A stretch of DNA of 29,638 bases from JBMNUL01 sp050946255 (GTDB taxonomy: Bacteria; Actinomycetota; Coriobacteriia; Coriobacteriales; CADBOM01): assembly GCA_050946255.1 (NCBI GenBank), contig JBMNUL010000010.1:1-29638 (forward strand), given 5' to 3'. Of this stretch, positions 9,826-17,249 are shown one piece after another. Position 1 is the stretch's first letter; each line of letters opens with the position of its first letter. Below the pieces are notes generated by a model. That model was not told the DNA's origin, made no database searches, and was given only the letters and a program-made list of their open reading frames with translations. The position numbers were made by a program, and so were the translations under genes.

Positions 9826-9868
9826 GCGGCGGGGTAGCGTATTCGCAGATCCCGCCGCTGCTTTGTTT
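9826..9868 (+). terminator. Intrinsic terminator after ilvD
   Basis: GCGGCGGG (9826-9833) pairs perfectly with CCCGCCGC (9851-9858) around a 17-base loop, followed by TGCTTTGTTT. It lies 25 bases beyond the ilvD stop. Confidence 0.7.
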
Positions 9869-9879
9869 AGGGGATTTAT

Positions 9880-10065
9880 GGTATCCTCACCCGTGCGGCA
9901 ATGCCAATTATCTGAATTGGGCTGGAAAGCCAACGGGGGAAGGTGCCCTCACCCGTGCGGAACCGTCCGTATTCGGCATCGGGTTGGAAAGGCAGAACAA
10001 AAGGGTATCCTTACCCCTGCGGTGTAGCCTCTGGAGCAATGTCTTCGGAGCAGCGCCCACGAAGC
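9880..10065 (+). repeat. Three tandem imperfect 62-bp repeats upstream of smpB
   Basis: The core GGTNNCCTCACCCGTGCGG occurs at 9880-9898 and 9942-9960, and a variant (GGTATCCTTACCCCTGCGG) at 10004-10022. All three start exactly 62 bases apart. The first two units also share GGGYTGGAAAG at internal offset 40-50; the third has lost it. In unit 1, CCAATT/AATTGG forms a perfect 6-bp hairpin that units 2 and 3 do not keep. The 346-base gap between ilvD and smpB holds no other gene. Function is unknown; a structured leader or protein-binding array are both possible. Confidence 0.75.
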
Positions 10066-10147
10066 GGAATCCATGTGGCGATTTTCGAACATGGATGCTG
10101 AAAGAATTGACTTCACAATTGATGACACCTGGGAGGTGAACGCGACG

Positions 10148-10627
10148 ATGGCAAAGAAAAAGGATGACGGGAGGAAGAAGCTCGCCCGCAACAAGAGGGC
10201 GTTTCACGACTACGATATCCTCGAGACCTTCGAGGCTGGAATCGTGCTCACCGGAACTGAGGTGAGATCGCTTCGCGACAACGGGTGCCAGCTCACCGAG
10301 TGCTTCGTCGTGATCCGCAAGAACGAGGCATGGCTAATCGGGGTGCACATCTCACCTTTCACAAACGGCAGCTACTCGAATGTCGATTCTGACCGCAACC
10401 GCAAGCTCCTCCTCCACAAGAAGCAGATCAACTACCTGCTTCAGAAGACCAGGGAGAAGGGCATGGCAATCGTGCCTCTCGAGATGTACTTCGACAAGAA
10501 TGGCAGGGTGAAGGTAGAGATCGGACTTGCCAAGGGCCGCAAGCTGTATGACAAGCGCCAGGCCATGGCGAAGCGCGATTCGCAGCGAGAGGTCGAGAGG
10601 GCACTCAAGGACCGCAGCCGCTACTGA
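10148..10627 (+). CDS. smpB: SsrA-binding protein SmpB
   Basis: SmpB binds tmRNA and carries it into the empty A site of stalled ribosomes. The frame is open from 10073, but ATG 10148 is preceded by GGAGGTG (10132-10138) nine bases upstream and gives a normal 159-residue protein. The OB-fold core includes NKRAFHDYDILETFEAGIVL and GTEVRSLR (about residues 14-46), then GVHISPF and RKLLLHK. The C-terminal tail is basic (DKRQAMAKRDSQREVERALKDR), as needed to probe the mRNA channel. Its partner ssrA lies 3.7 kb downstream on the same strand, with unrelated genes between. The 62-bp repeats end about 80 bases upstream. Confidence 0.97.
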   Translation: MAKKKDDGRKKLARNKRAFHDYDILETFEAGIVLTGTEVRSLRDNGCQLTECFVVIRKNEAWLIGVHISPFTNGSYSNVDSDRNRKLLLHKKQINYLLQKTREKGMAIVPLEMYFDKNGRVKVEIGLAKGRKLYDKRQAMAKRDSQREVERALKDRSRY

Positions 10628-10744
10628 GGTGGGGCATGCGTAAATTGGGCCTGGCTTGAGTCGCCGGATTTCCCAAACCTACGCCGTTCCTTCCAGACAT
10701 GTCCAACAAAACGGCCTTTGCCCATTTCCCTAATTTTCTCTTGA

Positions 10745-11038
10745 GTTGAAGCGTATTTTTCTAATTACGTTATTGAAGAAAATGTCCTCATCTCAGAACA
10801 GCACTGCAACAATCAGCATGCTCTTAGTTGAATACCCCAAGACAAATTTCGAAAAACCACTGTGCAAGTTGGCCTTGTTCTTTCTGAAAGATGGAAGCTT
10901 GTATCAAAATACAGGCAGCTCTGGTTTGATACCGTGCTGGGGGATTTTTCAACGGAAGAACTTGAATTGCTGCAGAAACAATTGACTCACATGGACGAAA
11001 AACTTACCGCATATTTGGAAAAGGAGAAGGAAGAATGA
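10745..11038 (+). pseudogene. Degraded MarR-family-like regulator remnant
   Basis: One frame reads VEAYFSNYVIEENVLISEQH from 10745, meets TGA at 10829, and continues open from 10832 to TGA 11036-11038. Its last part (RWKLVSKYRQLWFDTVLGDF, then STEELELLQKQL and EKLTAYLEKEKEE) resembles the C-terminal dimerisation helices of MarR-type regulators. The whole remnant is about 97 codons, too short for a full MarR protein (about 140), and the winged-helix centre is missing, so an internal deletion plus a stop is inferred. Its final TGA overlaps the ATG of the next gene as ATGA, the junction expected of an intact regulator-enzyme operon. A short protein from GTG 10862 cannot be excluded. Confidence 0.55.
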
Positions 11039-11889
11039 TATTGATTACCGGAGCCAGCGGAAACACAGGAATGGCAGTTCTAAAGGCATTGAAAGATAGG
11101 GGAGAGCAGGTAAAAGTCTTTGTCCATAGAGAATCTCAGATAGAGAGAATGAGAAATGCAGGTGCAGACGAAGTTGTCGTTGGAGATCTGTTGGATTCAG
11201 AAGAAGTGAGACATGCATATGAAGGTGTTCGTTCTGTCTACCACATCTGTTCTGCCTATAACCCTGATGAGATAGAGATCGGGAAGATAGCAATCCAAGC
11301 TGCAGAGAAAACGAAAACAGAACATTTCGTGTATCACTCGGTGTTGCATTCAATTTCAAGCGATATGGAGCATCACAGGAAAAAGCACGAAGTTGAGAAA
11401 CTGCTCGTGAACTCCGAAGTGCCATATTCAATCGTGCAACCGGCACCATACATGCAGAACCTCTTGCTATCTAAACAAGGTGTTCTGGACGATGGAATAT
11501 TGGCCCAGAAATTTTTCACTTCAGATGAGACGCGAATGAATTTTATTGATTTGAACGATATTGGAGAAGCTGTTGCCAAAATTCTCACAGACGACAGCTA
11601 TATCGGAGGAACATATGAATTGTGTGGTCCGGAAAATGTCACATTGAGCGATGTTGTGAAAGCATTCCAGATAGCTGCAGGGAAAGAAGTTCAAAGCGTA
11701 TTTATCAGCGATGAAAAGATGCGTTCAGGTCTAGAGGCAAGCGGCAAGAGCGGGTATTTCGTGGAATGCATGCTCTCTATGTTCCGTCATTACAATGAAA
11801 AGGGATTCATAGGCAGTTCAAAGACGCTGGAGTTCATCTTGGGAAGAAAGCCAGTAGATTTGCAGTCTGTTATTTCAACAAGCATATAG
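11035..11889 (+). CDS. NmrA-like NAD(P)-binding protein (atypical short-chain dehydrogenase)
   Basis: A 284-residue Rossmann protein. The dinucleotide motif TGASGNTG is at residues 5-12, and strand-2 basic residues (VFVHRES, 29-35) suggest NADP(H). FVYHSVLHS and the PYSIVQPAPYMQNLL segment are typical of NmrA/azoreductase-like atypical SDRs, which often lack the catalytic Tyr-Lys pair and act as redox sensors or quinone/NADPH oxidoreductases. The substrate cannot be named. The start overlaps the stop of the broken MarR-like frame and follows GGAG, and a VOC gene begins 12 bases downstream. Codon use is richer in AGA, ATA and A/T-ending codons than in ilv or smpB, consistent with recent transfer from a lower-GC donor. 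Confidence 0.82.
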   Translation: MILITGASGNTGMAVLKALKDRGEQVKVFVHRESQIERMRNAGADEVVVGDLLDSEEVRHAYEGVRSVYHICSAYNPDEIEIGKIAIQAAEKTKTEHFVYHSVLHSISSDMEHHRKKHEVEKLLVNSEVPYSIVQPAPYMQNLLLSKQGVLDDGILAQKFFTSDETRMNFIDLNDIGEAVAKILTDDSYIGGTYELCGPENVTLSDVVKAFQIAAGKEVQSVFISDEKMRSGLEASGKSGYFVECMLSMFRHYNEKGFIGSSKTLEFILGRKPVDLQSVISTSI

Positions 11890-11901
11890 AAAGGTCAGAA
11901 A

Positions 11902-12261
11902 ATGAAAATATGCTGGATCACCATGAACGTACGTGACATAGAGGTTTCGAAAACGTTTTATCAGTCTCTCGGGTTGAATATCGCACGTGAGTTTGAAATC
12001 CCCGAGCTGGGGAAATTCGCCTTTCTTCAAGCAAATGGAGACACCGAAATTGAGCTGATCGAATTCCTGGCAAAGAAGGATGCCGCACCTATCAGAGATG
12101 GAATATCTTTTTGTCTAGCATTGGAAAACTATGAAGACGTTCTTGCAGCCTCCAGAGATAAAGGGATATTGATACGAGGGCCGGAAAAATTAGGGGGGAA
12201 GCTGGATTGCTTTTTCATTGAGGACCCTGATGGGATGAGCATCCAGATCATCAAAGCGTGA
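11902..12261 (+). CDS. VOC-superfamily (glyoxalase/dioxygenase-like) protein
   Basis: A 119-residue single-module VOC protein. It has the two beta-alpha-beta-beta-beta halves (about 1-57 and 66-119), starting ICWITMNVRDIEVSKTFYQS and ending FFIEDPDGMSIQII, the usual last strand of the fold. A metal-site glutamate may be in DTEIELIEF, but the full ligand set is not clear, so glyoxalase activity should not be assumed. It has an AAGGT ribosome site, follows the NmrA-like gene by 12 bases, and shares its AT-rich codon use. The two were probably acquired together and are co-transcribed to the terminator at 12300. Such pairs often deal with reactive carbonyls or quinones; that is inference. Confidence 0.82.
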   Translation: MKICWITMNVRDIEVSKTFYQSLGLNIAREFEIPELGKFAFLQANGDTEIELIEFLAKKDAAPIRDGISFCLALENYEDVLAASRDKGILIRGPEKLGGKLDCFFIEDPDGMSIQIIKA

Positions 12262-12299
12262 TTGCTTTTTGGAAAACGGCATAGCGTATGTGCGTTGTG

Positions 12300-12341
12300 A
12301 CTGCAGAGACGGGGGAATCCGTCTCTGCAGTTCTTCTATTT
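12300..12341 (+). terminator. Strong intrinsic terminator after the VOC gene
   Basis: A perfect 13-bp stem (12300-12312 with 12319-12331, loop GGGAAT) is followed by TCTTCTATTT. It closes the MarR-like/NmrA-like/VOC unit. Confidence 0.92.
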
Positions 12342-12380
12342 CGTAGCTGTCAACTGCTATTGTGAGAGTTTTCTCGTTTC

Positions 12381-12548
12381 GCCTGACAAGTTGATGAGCG
12401 TGGCCCTTTTTCTTCAGCCTGGCAAGTTATTACACTCGCGTGGTCCTTGGCCTCAGCCAGACAAGTTATCGAGCATAGTTCATTGCTTCAGCCCGGCAAG
12501 CTATTGCGTGCGGTCCTTGGCCTCAGCTCGGGAAGCCTCTGAGCAAGC
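12381..12548 (+). repeat. Five degenerate 35-39-bp tandem repeats
   Basis: Copies begin at 12381, 12417, 12456, 12491 and 12526, each opening with a form of GCCTGRCAAGTTAT and most ending GTCCTTGGCCTCA or TTCTTCA. Spacing is 36, 39, 35 and 35 bases. There is no constant-repeat/unique-spacer pattern, so this is not a CRISPR array. It fills the gap between the VOC terminator and the convergent carboxylesterase; no gene is seen here. Confidence 0.7.
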
Positions 12549-12589
12549 TCCCTACTTTGTGAGCTCACCTGCTCTGGTTTGAAGCTGAT

Positions 12590-14101
12590 CTACTTTGCCA
12601 GATCGATCAGCAGCCTTTGCCAGCGTGGGATTTCCACGTCCTTCATCTCGGGAGCATCCATGAATTCCATTCTCCTTGGAGAGTCCGGGTTGTAAGGCTC
12701 CCATTCGGGACGTCCCTCTCCGTTGGGGTTCCCGTTCTTGGCGAAGTCCGTCCAATAGCCGATCATCGCGTTGGCGAGTTCGTAATCCGCCCCGATGTAG
12801 GGTCGCCAATTGTTGTTGAGGCAGTTGAACACGTAGTAGACCTCTGCTGTGTGAGCTGCTCCCGCGTCGTCGCCAGGAAGCGGACGCGCGAAGTAGTAGT
12901 AATAGGATGGCTTCCCGCTGTTCTTGCATCTTGTCTCGCAGAACGCGTGGCACGATGTGATGAGCCTTCCCCTGGACCCATCTGGATTGACTTTGTCGAG
13001 GTCTTCCTGCGTTTTTACCGACAGGGCATTTTCGAGTTCCTGCTTTATTTCTCCATAGCTCTCGAGCCAAGGTTCATAGGCATCCAGCTTCATCTTCATG
13101 TCGAGGCCGCCCTCGTCCGTATGGCCCACGATGTACTCGATGTCTGAGATATTTCCCTTTGCCGCAGTGAGTCCTGGGTGCTCTTCCACCACATATCCGT
13201 CGACGATTGGAGTGAGCACGAATGGGTTGGTGAGCTTCAGGACTTCGAACATCGCCTTGCCGCAGGTTGCTTGGATGCTCTCGGCATCGACATTTCGAGC
13301 TTCTTCAATCGATGTGAACCCCATTGCTCTGATGAGATCCGAGCCGAACTTCTCGGCATCTCCCAAGCTCATGATGTCCAGAAGGTCGTTGTGGAGCATC
13401 GAAGGACCGCTCTCCATGATTGCGCGGTTTACGAATTTCTTCGATAGGGAAGAACTGCAGAGGAGCTGCGTGCTCTCTGCGCCGGCGGACTGTCCGAAAA
13501 CCGTGATGTTGTCGGGGTCGCCACCGAATCCGGAAATGTTCTCGTGCACCCACTTGAGCGCTGCAACCTGGTCGAGAGTGCCATAGTTACCGGAGGACTT
13601 TCTCTCGCCCTCGGCGGTCAGCTCGGGATGTGCGAGGAAGCCGAAGATTCCCAACCTGTAGGCAATCGAGACGAGCACGACCCCGCGCTTGCCGATCTGC
13701 TCGCCGCAGATGAAGCTCGAGAAACTTCCTCCGCCGATGAACCCTCCGCCGTGAATCCAGAACATGACCGGGAGCTTGTCGTCTGGCGACTGAGCCGGGG
13801 TCCAGATGTTCAGATAGAGGCAGTCTTCGCCAATTGGGGCAATTGCCGTGTAGCCCTCCTTGTTGGCGGGATCAGTCTCGGAGAACATGTACTGAACTGC
13901 ACACTTGGCGAAACGGTCGGCGTGAATCGGTTCGAGGGAATCAGGATTGGAAGGAACGTCCAAGGGCTGAGGGTCTTTCCAGCGAAGGCCTCCCACTGGG
14001 GGCTTCGCATAGGGAATTCCCTTGAAAACTGTGACAGTCGTTATTCCCGATGGTTCTCCAACGTATGTGCCGTACTTGGTCTTGGCTTCGCGAATGGCCA
14101 T
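12590..14101 (-). CDS. Type B carboxylesterase / para-nitrobenzyl-esterase-like hydrolase
   Basis: A 503-residue alpha/beta hydrolase. The frame opens upstream at 14224, but ATG 14101 with AAGGAG seven bases ahead is preferred and starts directly at the conserved N-terminus (FKGIPYAKPPVG, 26-37). The oxyanion loop is HGGGF (117-121), the nucleophile elbow GQSAGA with Ser205, the acid Glu330 in HTDEGG, and the base His417 in AAHTAEVYY. GEDCLYLNIWTP (91-102) is the family signature. No signal peptide is visible, so it is probably cytoplasmic. It would hydrolyse carboxylic esters; natural substrates are not predictable. It points toward the VOC gene and lies between smpB and ssrA. Confidence 0.93.
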   Translation of the reverse strand: MAIREAKTKYGTYVGEPSGITTVTVFKGIPYAKPPVGGLRWKDPQPLDVPSNPDSLEPIHADRFAKCAVQYMFSETDPANKEGYTAIAPIGEDCLYLNIWTPAQSPDDKLPVMFWIHGGGFIGGGSFSSFICGEQIGKRGVVLVSIAYRLGIFGFLAHPELTAEGERKSSGNYGTLDQVAALKWVHENISGFGGDPDNITVFGQSAGAESTQLLCSSSLSKKFVNRAIMESGPSMLHNDLLDIMSLGDAEKFGSDLIRAMGFTSIEEARNVDAESIQATCGKAMFEVLKLTNPFVLTPIVDGYVVEEHPGLTAAKGNISDIEYIVGHTDEGGLDMKMKLDAYEPWLESYGEIKQELENALSVKTQEDLDKVNPDGSRGRLITSCHAFCETRCKNSGKPSYYYYFARPLPGDDAGAAHTAEVYYVFNCLNNNWRPYIGADYELANAMIGYWTDFAKNGNPNGEGRPEWEPYNPDSPRRMEFMDAPEMKDVEIPRWQRLLIDLAK

Positions 14102-14254
14102 GGGGTTCTCCTTCCGAAGATGTGACCCGAAGGTTGTTTTCAACGTGCACTTTGTCGACGCAATCATGCTCTTAAAGTTTATCGCAACGCCATTGTTCTT
14201 GTATTTGTCTCGGCGGTTGTTCAAGGAGCAATTGATTTGAGAGAGTTTGGGTCT

Positions 14255-14283
14255 TTAAAGTGGTCTCCCAAGGTGCTATAGTA
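14255..14283 (+). promoter_or_regulatory. Extended -10 promoter for ssrA
   Basis: TGCTATAGT (14275-14283) is a good extended -10, with TTTAAA (14255-14260) 17 bases upstream of the hexamer. Transcription would begin near 14290, about 60 bases before the mature tmRNA 5' end. Confidence 0.6.
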
Positions 14284-14292
14284 TGTAATCCG

Positions 14293-14313
14293 CACCGGAG
14301 ATTCTTCGGTGCA
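14293..14313 (+). other. Hairpin in the tmRNA precursor leader
   Basis: GCACCGGAG (14293-14301) pairs with CTTCGGTGC (14305-14313) with one G-U pair and a three-base loop. It lies between the predicted start site and the mature tmRNA 5' end and has no U-tract, so it would sit in the part removed by RNase P. Confidence 0.5.
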
Positions 14314-14349
14314 CGCACCTTGAAAAGCGTCGATTCTTCCCGCTGAATT

Positions 14350-14720
14350 GGGGGTGACTGGTTTCGACATGATAGCCATGAGGGAGGCAGCAAGCCGTGG
14401 TCTCCTCGCCACGATAAACAGGGGTAATGTCAAATTTAATTGACAACAAGACTTCTTATGAGGGCGCTTATGCCCTCGCTGCTTAATATTAACTAGCAGC
14501 TGTCAATCCGCAGGTTGCTCCTGCCTGTGGTGCGGCATAAATTCAGGGAGCTGCTCTCGCGCACGTAGCCTGTATGGCGTTGGGAAAAGATTGAACTGGC
14601 TAGACTTCGCTAGGTTTGTCCGCGTACCGGGTGGGGTCGAATCCTAATCGCGAACTGAGCTTGGAGATACCGCCCAGGTGGTTTTCTTGGACCGGAGTTC
14701 GATTCTCCGCACCTCCACCA
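14350..14720 (+). ncRNA. ssrA: Transfer-messenger RNA (tmRNA)
   Basis: The 5' end GGGGGTGACTGGTTTCGAC and the 3' end with T-arm CGGAGTTCGATTCTCCG and encoded CCA are diagnostic. GGGGGTG (14350-14356) pairs with CACCTCC (14710-14716) to form the seven-bp acceptor stem with one G-U pair. The tag frame ends DNKTSYEGAYALAA followed by TAA (14474-14476). Alanine-alanine at the tag end is what ClpXP-type proteases recognise. The exact resume codon is uncertain; the same frame is open back to TCA just after GTAATG, which would add SNLI in front. The gene is a one-piece tmRNA of about 371 nt, acting with the SmpB encoded at 10148. Confidence 0.96.
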
Positions 14721-14729
14721 GAATATTCA

Positions 14730-14773
14730 CAGCTCTGATCTGCATTTCCACAGGTCAGAGCTGATTTTTTATT
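14730..14773 (+). terminator. Strong intrinsic terminator of ssrA
   Basis: A 13-bp stem (14730-14742 with 14751-14763, one G-U pair) with loop CATTTCCA is followed by ATTTTTTATTT. It starts ten bases after the encoded CCA. Confidence 0.93.
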
Positions 14774-15173
14774 TGGGTGCGGTTTCGGAAAATGGCATAA
14801 CTTGGCATTGTTTAGCGGCACTTTGACCAATGGTAAAAATTTTCCTATGTGAATTGCGTTGCGCTCGTCCGCTTCTCCTTATTTACTCTTCTAACAATCA
14901 ACAATTGCGCAATTTGCAAGGCTAAATTATTTACGAAAGTGGATTATCTTATACAATTCTTTCTAAGATGGTAGTGACGATGACTACGACGTGACTATCA
15001 AACGGGTGGTGAAGCTTGTCAACGGCTTCAAGCTGAAATCGGGTTCTACCGACACAACATTCACCTCGCGTGTTTACAACTACAACGAGACAGCGATGGG
15101 CGAGACTACCTTGATTGACGGGTGGTTTTCTATGTGCTTCCCTAAGATTGGGAGTTCTGAGAGGAGAATCGAG
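14774..15173 (+). other. AT-rich spacer between ssrA and the nuclease gene
   Basis: About 400 bases without a supported gene. A GTG frame from 14991 joins the nuclease frame, but it has no ribosome binding site. A candidate promoter lies at 14930-14957. No duplicated tmRNA 3' end that would mark an integrated element is visible here. Confidence 0.5.
14930..14957 (+). promoter_or_regulatory. Candidate promoter for the HsdR-N nuclease gene
   Basis: TTTACG (14930-14935) and TACAAT (14952-14957) are separated by 16 bases in an AT-rich stretch. This implies a leader of about 210 nt to the preferred start. Confidence 0.4.
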
Positions 15174-15899
15174 ATGGCAGTCTATCAGGACAAGGCAAGG
15201 GAGAGGATTCGAAATGGGCTGCGCAGAATGCAGACCATCGTCGATAAGGGCAAGGCTGAAGGATACAACGAGGCGGATACACGGAAGATCGTGACAGACT
15301 TTCTTACCCGTTACATGGGGTGGGACAACTTCGACAACATTACAGCCGAGCAAATGATCAGCTCGCGTTATGCAGACTATGTCCTAAAGAAAGATGGGGA
15401 CGAGCTCGCCGTGATCGAAGTGAAGCAGATTGGTCTGAAGCTCAAGGACTCGCACCTAAACCAGGCTAGACAATATGCGACGGACGAGGGAATTGAATGG
15501 ATAATCCTTACCAACGGGGATACCTGGAAGGTCTATCGAAACGTGATGGAAAATGGAATCCCAGTAGCCAAGCCGGTCTTCAGCGTTGAAATCTCCGACA
15601 AGGAGGAAAAGCCCACAGACAAGGCGAAGCTACTGTACTTGCTCTCCGAGGAGGCTAGCAGGAAGAACGAAATCTCAGACTATTATGAACGTAAGGTCGC
15701 ACTCTCCGGAGAAAACCTAGCCGATTATCTTCTCTCTGACGAAGTCCTCAACAAACTCAGGCTGGCCCTGAAAGCGGGTACGGGTCAGAAGCTGACCAAC
15801 TACGACGTCGCCAAGAACTTAGTCAAAAACGTCTTCTGCGATGCTCTTGACAATGAGCATGTCTACTCTCGTCTGGAAAAAATACGCAAGGCAAAGTAA
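15174..15899 (+). CDS. Stand-alone HsdR N-terminal-type nuclease domain protein
   Basis: A 241-residue protein from ATG 15174, chosen over GTG 14991 because GGAG (15163-15166) lies seven bases upstream. The fold of the type I restriction R-subunit N-terminus is recognised from TDFLTRYMGWDNFD (41-54). The PD-(D/E)xK site is Asp68 (YADYVL), Glu82 and Lys84 (IEVK). NQARQYA follows with a QxxxY-like element at 97-101, then EWIILTNGDTWKVYR. Nuclease residues are therefore intact, but there are no helicase motifs, and no HsdM or HsdS genes flank it. Solitary proteins of this kind are common and uncharacterised. The C-terminal ~100 residues are helical and charged. DNA cleavage is possible but not shown. 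Confidence 0.82.
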   Translation: MAVYQDKARERIRNGLRRMQTIVDKGKAEGYNEADTRKIVTDFLTRYMGWDNFDNITAEQMISSRYADYVLKKDGDELAVIEVKQIGLKLKDSHLNQARQYATDEGIEWIILTNGDTWKVYRNVMENGIPVAKPVFSVEISDKEEKPTDKAKLLYLLSEEASRKNEISDYYERKVALSGENLADYLLSDEVLNKLRLALKAGTGQKLTNYDVAKNLVKNVFCDALDNEHVYSRLEKIRKAK

Positions 15900-16040
15900 C
15901 CCAAGTTCTGATTACAGAGAAAAACAAGACACGAGAACGTCTATGACATAAACGAGTACACAGCCTCAGGTCAACGCGAACTTTTTAGATATGATACCTT
16001 AGCGATTATAGACTGTCTTATTAGTCATGGCGCAGCATTG

Positions 16041-17189
16041 TTAATCTTTGTTTTTATCTTGGAATAGGGCATCTTCGCCTACTATCACGATGTCATCGCC
16101 TTTTGCTTGCAACTGCATGGCCTTCTCGACTTTTGAACCGTAATTGCCCATGGTCCAATTCTCGTTTCCACAACCGCCAACTACAAGGTAATCGACCTTT
16201 TTTGTAACAGATCCGTTTATTGAACCACCACGTTCTTGGATGATTTTCTCGATGTCCTTTTTCTGACCGCGCATGAAAGTTCCAGAGAGACAGAACAGTT
16301 TTCCCTCATAGACGATGTTGTCGGTTGATTCCATGTGGGGGTTAACAAAATTTTCCATGAGACTTACAAGCTCGTTCGATTCCTCTTTGGTCACGAATCC
16401 GTCCAGCATTGCTTCTTGAAGCTTGTCGGAAATCCGCCTAATGGTAGCATTTTGCCCAAAGCTTTCGTGGGACTCTATAAGGTCTAGAACGTTTTGCGCT
16501 TCATCAACTGAGACTTCACCATCTCCAATGACTTCCTCAAGCTCGTCCTTTAACTCTCTGGCATTTCGCGTCTTCTCTGATAGTGCAGGTTTCTTGGAGT
16601 TGTTCTCACGCTTCAGTTTTCTAATATCGATGTAATAAGGTTGAATCATATAGTCGAAATGTTCTATTTGAGGAGCGAGTTTCCAGAACACCCCACAGCA
16701 TGCCATTGCATCGCTTGATGCGTTATGTGCAGTCTCAAGTTCAACGCCGAGAAAATCACATATTGATGAGAGTTTGTAGCTTTCAAGATTTGGGTATACG
16801 TACCGCGACATTCTAAGCGTATCAGCATATGTGAGGTGAGGATCATTAAGGCCGTAATGTGCAAGTGATTTCGCCATTACCCGCATATCGAAGCTTGCGT
16901 TGTGTGCTACAGCTGTTGTTCCTAAAAACAGATTAGCCAGTGTTGTTTCCCATAGTTCATCGAATGTTGGCGCATCGCTAACGTCTAGTGGAGTAATGTG
17001 GTGAATACCGATGCAGAAATCATCGAATATTTCTTCTGGATTGATGAAGAATGATTCGGTTCGGATGATTGAACCGCTATCGTCCGTTTGAACGATGCCT
17101 ATTGAACACGGCCTATCGTTATGTCTATTTGGGGTTTCTACATCGAAAAACGTGTATGCGGCATCTACCTTACGATTAATCAATCCCAT
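16041..17189 (-). CDS. DEDDh 3'-5' exonuclease (Pol III epsilon-like) with C-terminal BRCT domain
   Basis: A 382-residue protein. The exonuclease domain (about 10-170) has all five DEDDh residues: Asp16 and Glu18 (FFDVETPN), Asp101 (AHNASFD), His155 and Asp160 (HNASSDA). A charged helical linker covers about 195-285. A BRCT domain (about 293-378) follows, beginning YEGKLFCLSGTF with VDYLVVGG near its middle, as in NAD-dependent ligases. BRCT fused to an epsilon-type exonuclease is a known bacterial layout whose role is probably DNA repair or proofreading separate from the replicative polymerase. Upstream GAGGG precedes the ATG. It converges on the nuclease gene; 141 bases between them hold nothing recognisable. 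Confidence 0.92.
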   Translation of the reverse strand: MGLINRKVDAAYTFFDVETPNRHNDRPCSIGIVQTDDSGSIIRTESFFINPEEIFDDFCIGIHHITPLDVSDAPTFDELWETTLANLFLGTTAVAHNASFDMRVMAKSLAHYGLNDPHLTYADTLRMSRYVYPNLESYKLSSICDFLGVELETAHNASSDAMACCGVFWKLAPQIEHFDYMIQPYYIDIRKLKRENNSKKPALSEKTRNARELKDELEEVIGDGEVSVDEAQNVLDLIESHESFGQNATIRRISDKLQEAMLDGFVTKEESNELVSLMENFVNPHMESTDNIVYEGKLFCLSGTFMRGQKKDIEKIIQERGGSINGSVTKKVDYLVVGGCGNENWTMGNYGSKVEKAMQLQAKGDDIVIVGEDALFQDKNKD

Positions 17190-17249
17190 TTTCCCTCATT
17201 CATTGTTTGTACTTTCAGCCATCGTTTTGAGTTTGGCTTTCTTCGGCTA

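Noticed and set aside
10746..10985. Stand-alone 79-residue protein
   Set aside because: It occupies another frame of the MarR-like remnant, has no ribosome site, and the remnant's frame gives the recognisable helices.
12381..12548. CRISPR array
   Set aside because: Units are degenerate, of variable length and lie head to tail without unique spacers; no cas genes are near.
14350..14720. tRNA gene
   Set aside because: The T-arm and CCA belong to the tmRNA, whose tag frame and 5' end are both present.
14991..15173. N-terminal extension of the nuclease from GTG 14991
   Set aside because: No ribosome binding site and no family similarity; ATG 15174 has GGAG and matches the domain start.
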